Source: Delftia sp. PS-11
GTDB lineage: Bacteria; Pseudomonadota; Gammaproteobacteria; Burkholderiales; Burkholderiaceae_C
Reading direction: 5' to 3'
Assembly (NCBI RefSeq): GCF_029870285.1
Contig: NZ_JACSYA010000023.1
Coordinates: forward strand, 1-64,000
Length of the DNA: 64,000 nt
The position numbers and the translations under genes are program-made. Positions 47,864 to 57,257 of the stretch are shown piece after piece. Below the pieces are notes generated by a model. The model had not been told where the DNA came from and did no database searches. It was given only the letters and a program-made list of their open reading frames with translations. The first letter of the stretch is position 1. Each line of letters starts with the position of its first letter.

Positions 47864-48229
47864 ATGTTGACCAAGAAAGAGCAGCGTCTGCGCCGTGCGC
47901 GCCAAACCCGCATCCGCATTGCACAGCAAGGCGTGGCGCGTCTGAGCGTGAACCGTACGAACCTCCACATCTACGCCAGCGTGACGTCGGAAGACGGCAC
48001 CAAGGTGCTGGCCTCGGCTTCTACTGCCGAAGCCGAAGTGCGCACCCAGCTGGGCGCCTCTGGCAAGGGTGGCAACGTGAATGCCGCCACACTGATCGGC
48101 AAGCGCATTGCCGAAAAGGCCAAGGCTGCCGGCGTGGAGAAAGTGGCTTTCGATCGCGCTGGTTTCGCATACCACGGCCGCGTGAAGGCCTTGGCAGAAG
48201 CCGCCCGTGAAGCGGGCCTGCAGTTCTAA
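47864..48229 (+). CDS. rplR: 50S ribosomal protein uL18
   Basis: A 121-residue 5S-rRNA-binding protein with a basic N-terminus ([15 protein letters not shown]). The C-terminus [24 protein letters not shown] is typical. It follows rplF by 11 bp. Confidence 0.97.
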   Translation: MLTKKEQRLRRARQTRIRIAQQGVARLSVNRTNLHIYASVTSEDGTKVLASASTAEAEVRTQLGASGKGGNVNAATLIGKRIAEKAKAAGVEKVAFDRAGFAYHGRVKALAEAAREAGLQF

Positions 48230-48244
48230 GCGGAGCGGATAGAA

Positions 48245-48766
48245 ATGGCAAAGTTTTCTCCCAAGGTGCAAGACGAAGGTCGTGACGACGGTCTGCGCGA
48301 AAAAATGATCGCGGTCAACCGCGTCACCAAGGTCGTGAAGGGCGGTCGTATCCTCGGCTTCGCTGCACTGACCGTGGTTGGCGACGGTGACGGCCGTGTT
48401 GGCATGGGCAAGGGCAAGTCCAAGGAAGTGCCTGCTGCCGTGCAAAAGGCGATGGAAGAATCCCGTCGCAACATGATCAAGGTGTCCCTGAAGAACGGCT
48501 CGATCCATCACACCGTGATGGGTCACCATGGCGCAGCATCCGTGATGCTGAACCCCGCTCCCAAGGGTACCGGCATCATTGCTGGCGGCCCGATGCGCGC
48601 CGTCTTCGAAGTGCTGGGCATCACCGACATCGTGGCCAAGAGCCATGGCTCGTCGAATCCCTACAACATGGTCCGCGCGACTTTTGACGCTCTGAAGAAC
48701 TCCACGACCCCCGCGGAAGTGGCAGCCAAGCGCGGCAAGTCGGTTGAAGACATCTTCACCGCCTGA
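48245..48766 (+). CDS. rpsE: 30S ribosomal protein uS5
   Basis: A 173-residue protein at the mRNA entry site that supports decoding accuracy. The double-stranded-RNA-binding-like part ([21 protein letters not shown]) is followed by [18 protein letters not shown] and a C-terminal S5 domain. Confidence 0.97.
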   Translation: MAKFSPKVQDEGRDDGLREKMIAVNRVTKVVKGGRILGFAALTVVGDGDGRVGMGKGKSKEVPAAVQKAMEESRRNMIKVSLKNGSIHHTVMGHHGAASVMLNPAPKGTGIIAGGPMRAVFEVLGITDIVAKSHGSSNPYNMVRATFDALKNSTTPAEVAAKRGKSVEDIFTA

Positions 48767-48780
48767 TCGGAGTCAATGAC

Positions 48781-48963
48781 ATGACAACGCAACAAACCGT
48801 GAAGGTGCAACTGGTGCGCAGCCCCATTGGCACCAAGCAATCGCACCGCGCCACTGTCCGTGGCCTGGGCCTGCGCAAGCTCAACAGCGTCAGCGAACTG
48901 CAGGACACCCCTGCCGTGCGCGGCATGATCAACAAGATCAGCTACCTGGTCAAGGTCCTCTGA
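48781..48963 (+). CDS. rpmD: 50S ribosomal protein uL30
   Basis: A 60-residue protein, standard length. [27 protein letters not shown] is recognisable in shortened form ([20 protein letters not shown]). It lies 14 bp after rpsE. Confidence 0.96.
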   Translation: MTTQQTVKVQLVRSPIGTKQSHRATVRGLGLRKLNSVSELQDTPAVRGMINKISYLVKVL

Positions 48964-48974
48964 AAGGATTGATG

Positions 48975-49406
48975 ATGGAACTCAATAGCATCAAGCCTGC
49001 AGCGGGTGCCAAGCATGCCAAGCGCCGTGTCGGCCGTGGCATCGGCTCCGGCCTGGGCAAGACTGCCGGCCGTGGCCACAAGGGCCAGAAGTCGCGTTCG
49101 GGCGGCTACCACAAGGTGGGCTTCGAAGGCGGTCAAATGCCTCTGCAGCGCCGTCTGCCCAAGCGTGGTTTCAAGTCGCATCTGCTGAAGTTCAATGCAG
49201 AAGTGACTCTGACCGCCCTGGAGCAGCTGGGCCTGGCCGAAGTCGATCTGGCAGCTCTGAAGCAAGCCGGTCTGATCGGTGAAATCGCCAAGGTGGTCAA
49301 GGTCATCAAGAGCGGTGAAATCACCAAGGCTGTCAAGCTCAACGGCATCGGCGCTACCGCCGGCGCCAAGGCTGCCATCGAGGCTGCCGGCGGCAGCATC
49401 GCCTGA
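48975..49406 (+). CDS. rplO: 50S ribosomal protein uL15
   Basis: A 143-residue assembly protein with the basic Gly-rich N-terminal tail ([19 protein letters not shown]). Two consecutive ATG codons occur; the second at 48975 is chosen because it gives MELNSIKPA and a 6-nt distance from AAAGGA. Confidence 0.96.
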   Translation: MELNSIKPAAGAKHAKRRVGRGIGSGLGKTAGRGHKGQKSRSGGYHKVGFEGGQMPLQRRLPKRGFKSHLLKFNAEVTLTALEQLGLAEVDLAALKQAGLIGEIAKVVKVIKSGEITKAVKLNGIGATAGAKAAIEAAGGSIA

Positions 49407-49430
49407 TTAAAGTTCTGAAAGAAGACATCC

Positions 49431-50750
49431 GTGGCTACTAGCGCAGCTCAAATTGCAAAAACCGGAAAGTTCGGCGATCTTCGCCGCCGCCTGGTTTTTC
49501 TGTTGCTCGCGCTGGTCGTTTACCGCATCGGGGCGCATATCCCCGTGCCGGGCATCGATCCAGCGCAGCTGCAGCAGCTGTTCAATGGCCAGCAGGGAGG
49601 CATTCTCAATCTGTTCAACATGTTCTCGGGTGGGGCGCTGTCGCGCTTCACGGTGTTCGCACTGGGGATCATGCCGTACATCTCGGCATCGATCATCATG
49701 CAGCTCATGACCTACGTGGTCCCGGCATTCGAACAGCTGAAGAAGGAAGGTGAAGCGGGTCGTCGCAAGATTACCCAGTACACCCGCTACGGCACTCTGG
49801 GCCTGGCGATTTTTCAGTCCTTGGGAATTGCAGTGGCTCTGGAAAGCTCCGCAGGTCTGGTTCTGAGCCCTGGCTTTGGCTTCCGCCTCACGGCGGTGGT
49901 CAGCCTGACGGCCGGCACCATGTTCCTGATGTGGCTCGGTGAACAGATCACGGAACGTGGTCTGGGCAACGGCATCTCGATCCTCATCTTCGGTGGGATC
50001 GCCGCAGGTCTGCCGAGTTCGATCGGCGGTCTGCTGGAGCTGGTGCGCACCGGTGCGATGAGCATCCTGGCCGCTATCTTCATCGTCCTCGTGGTGGCAG
50101 CCGTGACGTACTTCGTCGTGTTTGTCGAGCGGGGACAGCGCAAGATCCTGGTGAACTACGCGCGTCGTCAGGTGGGTAACAAGGTGTATGGCGGCCAGTC
50201 TTCGCACTTGCCGCTGAAGCTGAACATGGCCGGGGTCATTCCTCCCATCTTCGCTTCCTCGATCATCCTGCTGCCTGCGACCGTGGTGAACTGGTTCAGT
50301 GCAGGAGAGTCGATGCGCTGGCTCAAGGACATCGCTAGCACGCTGACCCCCGGTCAGCCGATCTATGTGATGCTCTATGCCACAGCCATCATCTTCTTCT
50401 GCTTCTTCTACACGGCCCTGGTGTTCAACAGCCGGGAAACCGCCGACAACCTGAAGAAGAGTGGTGCCTTCATCCCCGGGATCCGTCCTGGCGACAATAC
50501 GGCCCGCTACATTGACAAGATCCTGGTTCGCCTGACCCTGGCTGGCGCGGTGTACATCACATTCGTGTGCTTGTTGCCCGAGTTCCTGATCCTGAAGTAC
50601 AACGTTCCGTTCTACTTTGGCGGCACATCACTGCTGATCATTGTGGTGGTGACCATGGACTTCATGGCTCAGGTGCAGAACTACATGATGTCGCAGCAAT
50701 ACGAGTCGCTCCTCAAAAAGGCGAACTTCAAGGCGACACTTGGCAATTGA
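49431..50750 (+). CDS. secY: Protein translocase channel SecY
   Basis: A 439-residue inner-membrane channel with ten transmembrane helices that, with SecE and SecG, exports unfolded proteins driven by SecA. The N-terminal [17 protein letters not shown], plug region and [21 protein letters not shown] are typical. It starts with GTG, giving [10 protein letters not shown]. In many relatives infA follows; here rpmJ does. Confidence 0.97.
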   Translation: MATSAAQIAKTGKFGDLRRRLVFLLLALVVYRIGAHIPVPGIDPAQLQQLFNGQQGGILNLFNMFSGGALSRFTVFALGIMPYISASIIMQLMTYVVPAFEQLKKEGEAGRRKITQYTRYGTLGLAIFQSLGIAVALESSAGLVLSPGFGFRLTAVVSLTAGTMFLMWLGEQITERGLGNGISILIFGGIAAGLPSSIGGLLELVRTGAMSILAAIFIVLVVAAVTYFVVFVERGQRKILVNYARRQVGNKVYGGQSSHLPLKLNMAGVIPPIFASSIILLPATVVNWFSAGESMRWLKDIASTLTPGQPIYVMLYATAIIFFCFFYTALVFNSRETADNLKKSGAFIPGIRPGDNTARYIDKILVRLTLAGAVYITFVCLLPEFLILKYNVPFYFGGTSLLIIVVVTMDFMAQVQNYMMSQQYESLLKKANFKATLGN

Positions 50751-50768
50751 ACTAAGTGATGGGACTGT

Positions 50769-50784
50769 CCGGCAGGTTTGCCGG
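50769..50784 (+). promoter_or_regulatory. Hairpin in secY-rpmJ gap
   Basis: CCGGCA / TGCCGG with loop GGTT lies 18 bp after the secY stop. There is no T tract, so it is more likely a processing or pausing element than a terminator. Confidence 0.45.
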
Positions 50785-50885
50785 GCATCCCGGTAAGAGT
50801 TAGTAGACGCCCATTCGATCTATCCATCGCGGGCAAGTATCCCGGTCGGTAGGCCGCAACGGATGTAGAGTTTTAGGAGAATGAA

Positions 50886-50999
50886 ATGAGAGTTTCGGCT
50901 TCGGTCAAAAAAATCTGCCGTAACTGCAAGATCATCCGCCGCAAGGGTGTGGTGCGAGTGATCTGCACGGACCAGCGCCACAAGCAGCGCCAGGGTTGA
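50886..50999 (+). CDS. rpmJ: 50S ribosomal protein bL36
   Basis: A 37-residue zinc-ribbon protein ([17 protein letters not shown] start). The Zn ligands C11, C14, C27 and H32 are all present, so it is the zinc-dependent form. An SD (TAGGAGA) precedes the ATG. infA is missing in front of it. Confidence 0.97.
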   Translation: MRVSASVKKICRNCKIIRRKGVVRVICTDQRHKQRQG

Positions 51000-51021
51000 T
51001 AGGAAAGTTTGAGGACGAATA

Positions 51022-51387
51022 ATGGCACGTATCGCTGGCATTAACATCCCGCCGCATCAGCACGCTGAAATCGGCCTGACCGCTATCTACGGTATCGGTC
51101 GCACTACTGCACGCAAGATCTGCGAAGCCTGCGGCATCGCTTACTCCAAGAAGATCAAGGAACTGACTGACGGCGATCTGGAAAAGATCCGTGATCAGCT
51201 CGCTTCCCTGACCCTGGAAGGTGATCTGCGTCGCGAAACCACGATGAACATCAAGCGCCTGATGGACATCGGCTGCTATCGCGGTTTCCGTCATCGTCGT
51301 GGCCTGCCCATGCGTGGTCAGCGTACCCGCACGAATGCCCGTACCCGCAAGGGTCCGCGCAAGGGTGCCGCGGCTTTGAAGAAATAA
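51022..51387 (+). CDS. rpsM: 30S ribosomal protein uS13
   Basis: A 121-residue protein at the top of the small-subunit head forming bridges to L5 and L31. [24 protein letters not shown] begins it and [19 protein letters not shown] ends it, split here for brevity. First gene of the classical alpha operon. Confidence 0.97.
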   Translation: MARIAGINIPPHQHAEIGLTAIYGIGRTTARKICEACGIAYSKKIKELTDGDLEKIRDQLASLTLEGDLRRETTMNIKRLMDIGCYRGFRHRRGLPMRGQRTRTNARTRKGPRKGAAALKK

Positions 51388-51402
51388 GATTGAAAGATCA
51401 CT

Positions 51403-51807
51403 ATGGCTAAGTCTCCCGCAAACAACGCTGCTCAGCGCGTTCGCAAGAAAGTCCGCAAGAACATTTCGGACGGCATTGCCCACGTGCACGCTTCGTTCAA
51501 CAACACGATCATCACCATCACCGATCGCCAAGGCAACGCTCTGTCGTGGGCTTCGTCGGGCGGCCAGGGCTTCAAGGGTTCGCGCAAGTCGACTCCCTTC
51601 GCTGCCCAGGTGGCTTCGGAAGTGGCTGGTCGTGCCGCCATCGAACAGGGCATCAAGAACCTGGACGTCGAAATCAAGGGTCCCGGTCCTGGCCGTGAAT
51701 CCTCGGTTCGCGCCCTGGGTGCTCTGGGCATCCGCATCACTTCCATCTCGGACGTGACGCCGGTTCCCCACAACGGCTGCCGCCCTCAAAAGCGCCGTCG
51801 TATCTAA
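51403..51807 (+). CDS. rpsK: 30S ribosomal protein uS11
   Basis: A 134-residue platform protein close to the mRNA exit. [19 protein letters not shown] and the C-terminal [17 protein letters not shown] are typical. It is 15 bp behind rpsM. Confidence 0.97.
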   Translation: MAKSPANNAAQRVRKKVRKNISDGIAHVHASFNNTIITITDRQGNALSWASSGGQGFKGSRKSTPFAAQVASEVAGRAAIEQGIKNLDVEIKGPGPGRESSVRALGALGIRITSISDVTPVPHNGCRPQKRRRI

Positions 51808-51827
51808 GCTTTTTCACCAAGCCCACC

Positions 51828-51875
51828 GCCGCCCAGATGTGTAACATCGCGGGCGGCTCCCGTGCTTGTGCACGG
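51828..51875 (+). promoter_or_regulatory. Tandem hairpins in rpsK-rpsD gap
   Basis: The first stem pairs GCCGCCC (51828-51834) with GGGCGGC (51851-51857) and, inside it, GATGT (51836-51840) with ACATC (51844-51848). The second pairs CCGTGC (51860-51865) with GCACGG (51870-51875). They sit just before the rpsD SD. S4 is the autogenous repressor of the alpha operon elsewhere, so this is a candidate S4-responsive or processing element. Confidence 0.55.
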
Positions 51876-51897
51876 TAGATGACACAAAGGAAATCAA

Positions 51898-52521
51898 GTG
51901 GCACGTTATATCGGCCCCAAGGCCAAACTCTCCCGCCGTGAAGGCACCGACCTGTTCCTGAAGAGCGCACGCCGCTCGATCGCCGACAAGTCCAAGTTCG
52001 ACTCCAAGCCCGGCCAGCACGGCCGCACTTCGGGCCAGCGCACTTCCGACTTCGGCCTGCAGCTGCGTGAAAAGCAGAAGGTCAAGCGCATGTACGGCGT
52101 GCTGGAAAAGCAATTCCGCCGCTACTTCGAAGCTGCCGACAAGAAGAAGGGCAACACCGGTGCCAATCTGCTGTCGCTGCTGGAGTCGCGTCTGGACAAC
52201 GTGGTGTACCGCATGGGCTTCGGCTCGACCCGCTCGGAAGCTCGCCAGCTGGTGTCCCACAAGGCCATTCTGGTGAACGGCCAGTCGGTGAACATCCCCT
52301 CCTTCCTGGTGAAGGCTGGTGACGTGGTTGCCGTGCGCGAAAAGTCCAAGAAGCAGGCCCGCATCGTCGAAGCCCTGCAACTGGCTTCGCAAGTCGGTTT
52401 CCCGGCATGGGTGGAAGTGTCTGCCGACAAGGCTGAAGGCACGTTCAAGAAGTCGCCTGACCGCGACGAATTCGGTGCAGACATCAACGAATCCCTGATC
52501 GTTGAGTTGTACTCGCGTTAA
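51898..52521 (+). CDS. rpsD: 30S ribosomal protein uS4
   Basis: A 207-residue primary 16S-binding protein with an S4 RNA-binding domain ([23 protein letters not shown] region). It lacks the zinc-binding cysteines (C- form). It starts with GTG at 51898, 8-10 bp after AAAGGAAA. In E. coli it represses its own operon. Confidence 0.97.
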   Translation: MARYIGPKAKLSRREGTDLFLKSARRSIADKSKFDSKPGQHGRTSGQRTSDFGLQLREKQKVKRMYGVLEKQFRRYFEAADKKKGNTGANLLSLLESRLDNVVYRMGFGSTRSEARQLVSHKAILVNGQSVNIPSFLVKAGDVVAVREKSKKQARIVEALQLASQVGFPAWVEVSADKAEGTFKKSPDRDEFGADINESLIVELYSR

Positions 52522-52552
52522 TTCCGCGCAGCGACATTTCTGTAAAACCGTC

Positions 52553-52579
52553 CCCCAGCCGCGAGGCATCGCGCTGGGG
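52553..52579 (+). promoter_or_regulatory. Strong hairpin in rpsD-rpoA gap
   Basis: CCCCAG (52553-52558) pairs with CTGGGG (52574-52579), and CGCGA (52560-52564) with TCGCG (52569-52573), with one bulged C and loop GGCA. No T tract follows, so it may pause, process or regulate ahead of rpoA. Confidence 0.5.
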
Positions 52580-52633
52580 TGCTTCACCAGCCTTACCGGT
52601 GTAACGAGCCGGGGGTATTGAGAGGAAGTCTGC

Positions 52634-53632
52634 ATGCAAACCAATTTGCTGAAGCCCAAGACTATCAATGTCGAGCAGCTTGGCCACAACCGCGCCAAAG
52701 TTGTTCTGGAGCCGTTTGAGCGCGGCTACGGCCATACGCTGGGCAACGCCCTGCGCCGTGTCCTGCTCTCGTCCATGGTGGGTTACGCAGCGACGGAAGT
52801 GACGATTGCCGGTGTGCTCCACGAGTACTCGTCGATCGACGGTGTCCAGGAAGATGTCGTCAGCATCCTGCTGAACCTCAAGGGTGTGGTGTTCAAGCTG
52901 CACAACCGCGACGAAGTCACGCTGTCCCTGCGCAAGGATGGCGAAGGCGTCGTGACGGCACGTGATATCCAGACGCCGCACGATGTGGAAATCATCAACC
53001 CTGACCATGTCATCGCCAGCCTGTCGCAAGGCGGCAAGCTCGACATGCAGATCAAGGTCGAGAAGGGCCGCGGCTATGTGCCCGGCAACGTGCGCCGCTA
53101 TGGCGATGAGTCCACGAAGTCGATCGGCCGCATCGTGCTGGACGCATCGTTCTCGCCCGTCAAGCGCGTGAGCTACGCCGTCGAATCGGCCCGCGTGGAA
53201 CAGCGCACCGACCTCGACAAGCTGGTGGTGGAGATCGAAACCAATGGTGCGATCACTGCCGAGGATGCAGTGCGCGCTTCCGCCAAGATCCTGGTGGAAC
53301 AGCTCGCCGTGTTCGCGCAGCTCGACGGTGGCGACATCGCCAGCGTCTTCGACGCACCGGCCGGCGGCCGTGGCGCCGCGACTGCCTTTGATCCCATCCT
53401 GCTGCGTCCCGTGGACGAGCTGGAACTCACCGTGCGTTCGGCCAACTGCCTCAAGGCAGAGAACATCTACTACATCGGCGACCTCATCCAGCGTACCGAA
53501 AACGAGCTGCTCAAGACCCCGAACCTGGGCCGCAAGTCGCTCAACGAGATCAAGGAAGTCCTGGCTTCCCGCGGTCTGACGCTGGGCATGAAGCTCGAAA
53601 ACTGGCCGCCTGCTGGCCTGGAAAAGCGCTAA
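52634..53632 (+). CDS. rpoA: RNA polymerase alpha subunit
   Basis: A 332-residue subunit. The N-terminal domain (about 1-235) dimerises and starts polymerase assembly ([20 protein letters not shown]). The C-terminal domain (about 250-325) binds UP elements and activators ([23 protein letters not shown]). It is the usual position in the alpha operon. Confidence 0.98.
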   Translation: MQTNLLKPKTINVEQLGHNRAKVVLEPFERGYGHTLGNALRRVLLSSMVGYAATEVTIAGVLHEYSSIDGVQEDVVSILLNLKGVVFKLHNRDEVTLSLRKDGEGVVTARDIQTPHDVEIINPDHVIASLSQGGKLDMQIKVEKGRGYVPGNVRRYGDESTKSIGRIVLDASFSPVKRVSYAVESARVEQRTDLDKLVVEIETNGAITAEDAVRASAKILVEQLAVFAQLDGGDIASVFDAPAGGRGAATAFDPILLRPVDELELTVRSANCLKAENIYYIGDLIQRTENELLKTPNLGRKSLNEIKEVLASRGLTLGMKLENWPPAGLEKR

Positions 53633-53646
53633 GCGCTACAATAGAG

Positions 53647-53669
53647 GGCTTCGCATTTTTTGCGAAGCC
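53647..53669 (+). promoter_or_regulatory. Hairpin between rpoA and rplQ
   Basis: GGCTTCGCA / TGCGAAGCC with a TTTTT loop lies 14 bp after the rpoA stop. TACAAT just before it (53636-53641) resembles a -10 box, so a separate rplQ transcript is possible, but no good -35 is seen. Confidence 0.5.
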
Positions 53670-53733
53670 AGTGCATCGGGCAGTACCTGACACGGCTGCC
53701 CGATTTAATTACATACTTTAGGAATAAAGCACC

Positions 53734-54126
53734 ATGCGTCACGGTCACGGCCTCCGCAAACTGAACCGCACTTCTTCGCACCGCCTGGCGATGCTGAAGA
53801 ACATGATGAATTCGCTCATCGAGCACGAAGCCATCAAGACCACCCTGCCCAAGGCCAAGGAACTGCGCCGCGTGATCGAGCCCATGATCACCCTGGCCAA
53901 GGTGGACACTGTTGCCAACCGCCGCCTGGCATTCGACCGCCTGCGCGACCGCGACAGCGTGACCAAGCTCTTCAACGAGCTGGGCCCGCGTTTCGCCAAG
54001 CGTCCCGGCGGCTACACCCGCATCCTGAAGATGGGCTTCCGCGTGGGCGACAACGCCCCCATGGCCTATGTCGAGCTGGTCGAGCGCGCTGAAGAAGCCG
54101 CCGCTGAAGCCCAGGCAGCTGAATAA
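53734..54126 (+). CDS. rplQ: 50S ribosomal protein bL17
   Basis: A 130-residue protein at the polypeptide exit side. [20 protein letters not shown]-type start is diagnostic. The C-terminal acidic tail ([11 protein letters not shown]) is usual in this group. It ends the alpha operon. Confidence 0.97.
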   Translation: MRHGHGLRKLNRTSSHRLAMLKNMMNSLIEHEAIKTTLPKAKELRRVIEPMITLAKVDTVANRRLAFDRLRDRDSVTKLFNELGPRFAKRPGGYTRILKMGFRVGDNAPMAYVELVERAEEAAAEAQAAE

Positions 54127-54131
54127 TCTGC

Positions 54132-54137
54132 TATAAT
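54132..54137 (+). promoter_or_regulatory. -10 box of the tRNA-fMet gene
   Basis: A perfect TATAAT lies 10 bp before the tRNA 5' end, directly after rplQ. No good -35 element is visible at the expected distance. The tRNA may be made both from here and by read-through. Confidence 0.6.
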
Positions 54138-54147
54138 ATTGGTCTAC

Positions 54148-54224
<77 letters not shown>

Positions 54225-54228
54225 AATT

Positions 54229-54261
54229 AAAAAGGGTCACGACAATGTCGTGACCCTTTTT
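54229..54261 (+). terminator. Terminator after tRNA-fMet
   Basis: AAAAAGGGTCACGAC / GTCGTGACCCTTTTT with loop AAT is a 15-bp perfect stem ending in T tracts, placed 4 bp after the tRNA. It ends the spc/alpha/tRNA transcription. Confidence 0.95.
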
Positions 54262-54279
54262 GTTTTGGTGCACTGAAAC

Positions 54280-54621
54280 TCAGTGCTCTGTATCTCCCAA
54301 TTGGCGCCCAACGCTGGGGCTCAGGCGCGAGCGCAGGCGCTCGCGCACGCGGTGTGCGATTCCGTTGGCGATCTCCGGGCTCAGCACCTCGCTGATGTGG
54401 ACCACCTCGTTGTAGTGCATGTACAGCAGGCCGCGCAGCGTGCGGAAAGAATCACGGTGCTCCGATCCGCAGATGCCTGTGTCGTCTGCCAGCACGCGTT
54501 CGACCATGCCATGCTCTAGCAGCGCGATCTTGCAGATGAGTGCCTGGCGTACGATTTCCAGGTCGATCTCCTCCAGGCGGCTTTCCCATTCCTCGGGCAG
54601 AAAGCGGTTGGGCGGCATCAT
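54280..54621 (-). CDS. Small conserved-looking protein of unknown function
   Basis: A 113-residue soluble protein, rich in Glu, Arg and Leu, predicted mostly helical. It starts MMPPNRFLPEEWESRLEEID, with AGGAG seven bases before the ATG on the - strand, so translation is credible. It carries LLEHGMVERVLADDTGICG and MHYNEVVHISEVLSPEIANGI in its middle part. I do not recognise a family. It converges on the tRNA terminator. Confidence 0.65.
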   Translation of the reverse strand: MMPPNRFLPEEWESRLEEIDLEIVRQALICKIALLEHGMVERVLADDTGICGSEHRDSFRTLRGLLYMHYNEVVHISEVLSPEIANGIAHRVRERLRSRLSPSVGRQLGDTEH

Positions 54622-55099
54622 GGCGAAACTCCTGTTGGGCGTTTGTAGGGGCGAGGCTGGCGCGGCCCAAGGGCCTGGGCCACCAGGATCACCTGGGCGG
54701 TCCTCTGGGGTGAAACGAAGAAGGCCTGAGCGTTCAGGCCACTCTGCAGCTGTCGTGCCCGTGCCACCTGACCCGGTAAAACAGCCATGGGTCCACGGGC
54801 TGCAGGGCAACTGTGGGCAGACCTTCTGGCGTGGGCATGGGTCGGGGCTGGCTTACAGCAAATTGTGCGCAGGATCCATTGCACTCCCTTTATGTCCTGA
54901 GGCTCTTGATGTGGGTCAAGCATGCGTGGCGCCGTCCCCATGGAGTGCGTTTTGCGATGCTGCACTGCATCATGATGACACCATGCCGCAGCCATGGCCA
55001 ATGCCCTTTCAGTGTTGCTGGCCTTTGCCAGCGAGTCACAGGGCCGCTGATTGACCGGGTGGCGCTGCGGCGCACTCTGGTACAGAAAGGATGACGCGC
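54622..55099. other. Divergent gap with FNR-like site
   Basis: No gene is seen in this 478-bp gap. It contains a hairpin GGCCTGA / TCAGGCC (54723-54740) and an FNR/ANR-type palindrome described separately. The transporter gene has an AAAGGA SD at its right end. Confidence 0.5.
54906..54919. promoter_or_regulatory. FNR/ANR-type binding site
   Basis: TTGAT-GTGG-GTCAA differs from the consensus TTGAT-N4-ATCAA in one base. It lies about 180 bp before the DASS transporter and about 285 bp before the divergent unknown gene. Control of either by low oxygen is possible. Confidence 0.5.
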
Positions 55100-56605
55100 A
55101 TGCTCCAGAAAATCGTGGCGATGTTTCGCTACTTCAACGCGGCCGTGCCCTTTAGGCTTATCCCGGCCCTTGTCACCACGCTGGTGCTGGTGGGTATGCT
55201 GCTCATTCCCGCGCCGGCGGATCTGACGCCCAAGGCCTGGCAGTTGGTGGCCATCTTCATCACCACCATCGTGGCCATCATTCTCAAGGTCATGCCCATT
55301 GGCGTCATGGCCCTGATGGCCATTGTCATTGTGTCGCTGTCGCAGGTCACCTCTGATTCGTCCAAGGGGGCCATTGCCGATGCGCTGGGCAGCTTCTCCA
55401 GCCCGCTGATCTGGCTGATCGTGGTGGCCATCCTGATTTCACGCGGCCTCAAGAAAACCGGCCTGGGCAACCGCATCGGCCTGATGTTCATCGCGCTGCT
55501 GGGCAAGCGGACCTTGGGCATTGGCTATGGCCTGACCATCTGCGAGCTGGTCCTCGCCCCCTTCACACCCAGCAACACCGCGCGCGGTGGCGGCATCGTC
55601 CATCCGGTCATGAAGTCCATCGCCAACGCCTTCGATTCGGACCCAGCCAAGGGTACGCAGGGCAAAGTGGGCACCTATCTGGCCCTGGTGAACTATCACG
55701 CCAATCCCATCACCTCGGCCATGTTCCTCACGGCCACGGCACCCAATCCGCTGGTGGTGAACTATGTGGCCAAGGCCACGAATCAGGCCTTTCACCTGAG
55801 CTGGGGCACCTGGGCGCTGTGCATGCTGCTGCCTGGCTTGCTGTGCCTGCTGCTGATGCCGCTGGTCATCTATCTGCTGTCGCCGCCAGAGGTCAAGGCC
55901 ACACCGAATGCGGTGGAGTATGCGCGCAGCGAGATGGCGCGCATGGGGCCTTTGTCAGGCAGCGAGCGCGTCATGCTGGGCACTTTTGCCCTGATGCTGC
56001 TGCTGTGGGCCAATGTGCCGGCCATGCTGCTGGGGCCCGCCTGGACGCTGGACCCTACCGTGGTGGCTTTCCTGGGCCTGTTCGCGCTCATCATCACCGG
56101 CACCATTGACTGGGACGACGTGCTGTCGGAGAAAAGCGCCTGGGACACGCTGGTGTGGTTCGGTGCCCTGGTCATGCTGGCCGAGCAGCTCAACAAGGTG
56201 GGCGTGACGGCCTGGTTTTCGCTGGGCATGAAAAATGCCATCGTGGCCAGCGGCCTGGGCTGGCTGCCCGTGGCCTGCGTTCTGGTGCTGGCCTTCGTCT
56301 TCTCGCACTACCTGTTCGCCAGCACCACGGCCCATATCAGCGCCATGATGCTGGCTTTTCTGACGGTCGCAGTGCAACTGATTCCGCAGGAATACGTGGT
56401 GCCCTTCATGCTGATGATGACGGCGGGCTCGGCCATCATGATGACGCTGACCCACTATGCCACCGGGACTTCTCCCATCATCTTCGGCAGCGGCTACGTC
56501 ACCATGGGCAATTGGTGGCGCGTGGGTTTTGTCATGTGCGTGTTCGAGCTGCTGGTCTTCGCCGTGGCCGGCAGCGCCTGGTGGAAGCTGCTGGGGTTTT
56601 GGTGA
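55100..56605 (+). CDS. DASS/SLC13-family dicarboxylate or tricarboxylate transporter
   Basis: A 501-residue membrane protein with about 12 to 14 hydrophobic segments. TPSNTARGGGIVHPVM (the SNT-type substrate loop), ITSAMFLTATAPNPL and ATGTSPIIFGSG mark the CitT/TtdT/2-oxoglutarate-malate group. These exchange or symport succinate, tartrate, citrate or 2-oxoglutarate. The ATG at 55100 is preferred since AAAGGA lies about 9 nt before it; an ATG 9 nt upstream is too close to the SD. A possible FNR site upstream fits anaerobic use. Confidence 0.9.
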   Translation: MLQKIVAMFRYFNAAVPFRLIPALVTTLVLVGMLLIPAPADLTPKAWQLVAIFITTIVAIILKVMPIGVMALMAIVIVSLSQVTSDSSKGAIADALGSFSSPLIWLIVVAILISRGLKKTGLGNRIGLMFIALLGKRTLGIGYGLTICELVLAPFTPSNTARGGGIVHPVMKSIANAFDSDPAKGTQGKVGTYLALVNYHANPITSAMFLTATAPNPLVVNYVAKATNQAFHLSWGTWALCMLLPGLLCLLLMPLVIYLLSPPEVKATPNAVEYARSEMARMGPLSGSERVMLGTFALMLLLWANVPAMLLGPAWTLDPTVVAFLGLFALIITGTIDWDDVLSEKSAWDTLVWFGALVMLAEQLNKVGVTAWFSLGMKNAIVASGLGWLPVACVLVLAFVFSHYLFASTTAHISAMMLAFLTVAVQLIPQEYVVPFMLMMTAGSAIMMTLTHYATGTSPIIFGSGYVTMGNWWRVGFVMCVFELLVFAVAGSAWWKLLGFW

Positions 56606-56615
56606 GCACTGTACG

Positions 56616-56652
56616 CGGGGCAGGCTGCGGCCTCACGGCCTGCGTTGCCCCG
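56616..56652. terminator. Possible terminator between transporter and CMD operon
   Basis: CGGGGCA (56616-56622) pairs with TGCCCCG (56646-56652), with an inner GGCC-TCAC-GGCC. The stem is long but has no T tract, so termination is only likely. Confidence 0.4.
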
Positions 56653-56663
56653 CCTGGCCGTGA

Positions 56664-57257
56664 TCAGGCTGCCGCTGCGCGCTGCGGCTCGCCCAGCGAC
56701 AGCATGAGGCGGTTGGCCCAGTTGAAGAAGGCCGCGCCATGCAGCACATCGGAGATGGCTGCGTCATCCAGTCCGGCGGCGCGCAGTGCGTCGATGTGGG
56801 CGGGCTCCAGCGCCGGCGGCGTCTGTGTCAGCGCCACAGCGGCGGTGACGATGGCATTCCAGCGCGGGCCCAGGTCCGTGCCAGGGCCCTCGTCCAGCAG
56901 GCGGTCCACATCGCCGCCACGGCGCGAGAAGTGCGTGGCAAAGCGCGCATGGACCGAGGCGCAGTAGATGCAGCCATTGGCGCGTGAGGTGGCCGCTGCG
57001 GCCAGTTCACGCTCGGCACGCGGCAGGCCGGCGTCGGGGTTGTAGAAGATGTCCTTGTCGGTGCGCGTGCGTGCGCCCAGTGCGTCCGGGTCGCGTGCCA
57101 GCAGCCGGAAGTAGGGCGATTGCGCGCGCGAGGCATCGACCAGCCCGGCGTAGTGGCGCTCGGTCAGTTCGCTCTCGTCCAGCGGCGCAATCCAGGGCAG
57201 CCAGTCGAGCTGCTCCTGGGTGAAGACCTGGGGCGCGGCGGTGTTGGATGTGCTCAT
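56664..57257 (-). CDS. Alkylhydroperoxidase/CMD-domain protein, Avi_7169 type
   Basis: A 197-residue AhpD/carboxymuconolactone-decarboxylase-fold protein. The AhpD-type redox pair CxxC followed by His is present in NGCIYCASVHARF. Family members reduce peroxides or handle small organic intermediates. Its start overlaps the Avi_7170-type gene by 4 nt. It is the last gene of the ABC/monooxygenase operon. Substrate unknown. Confidence 0.85.
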   Translation of the reverse strand: MSTSNTAAPQVFTQEQLDWLPWIAPLDESELTERHYAGLVDASRAQSPYFRLLARDPDALGARTRTDKDIFYNPDAGLPRAERELAAAATSRANGCIYCASVHARFATHFSRRGGDVDRLLDEGPGTDLGPRWNAIVTAAVALTQTPPALEPAHIDALRAAGLDDAAISDVLHGAAFFNWANRLMLSLGEPQRAAAA

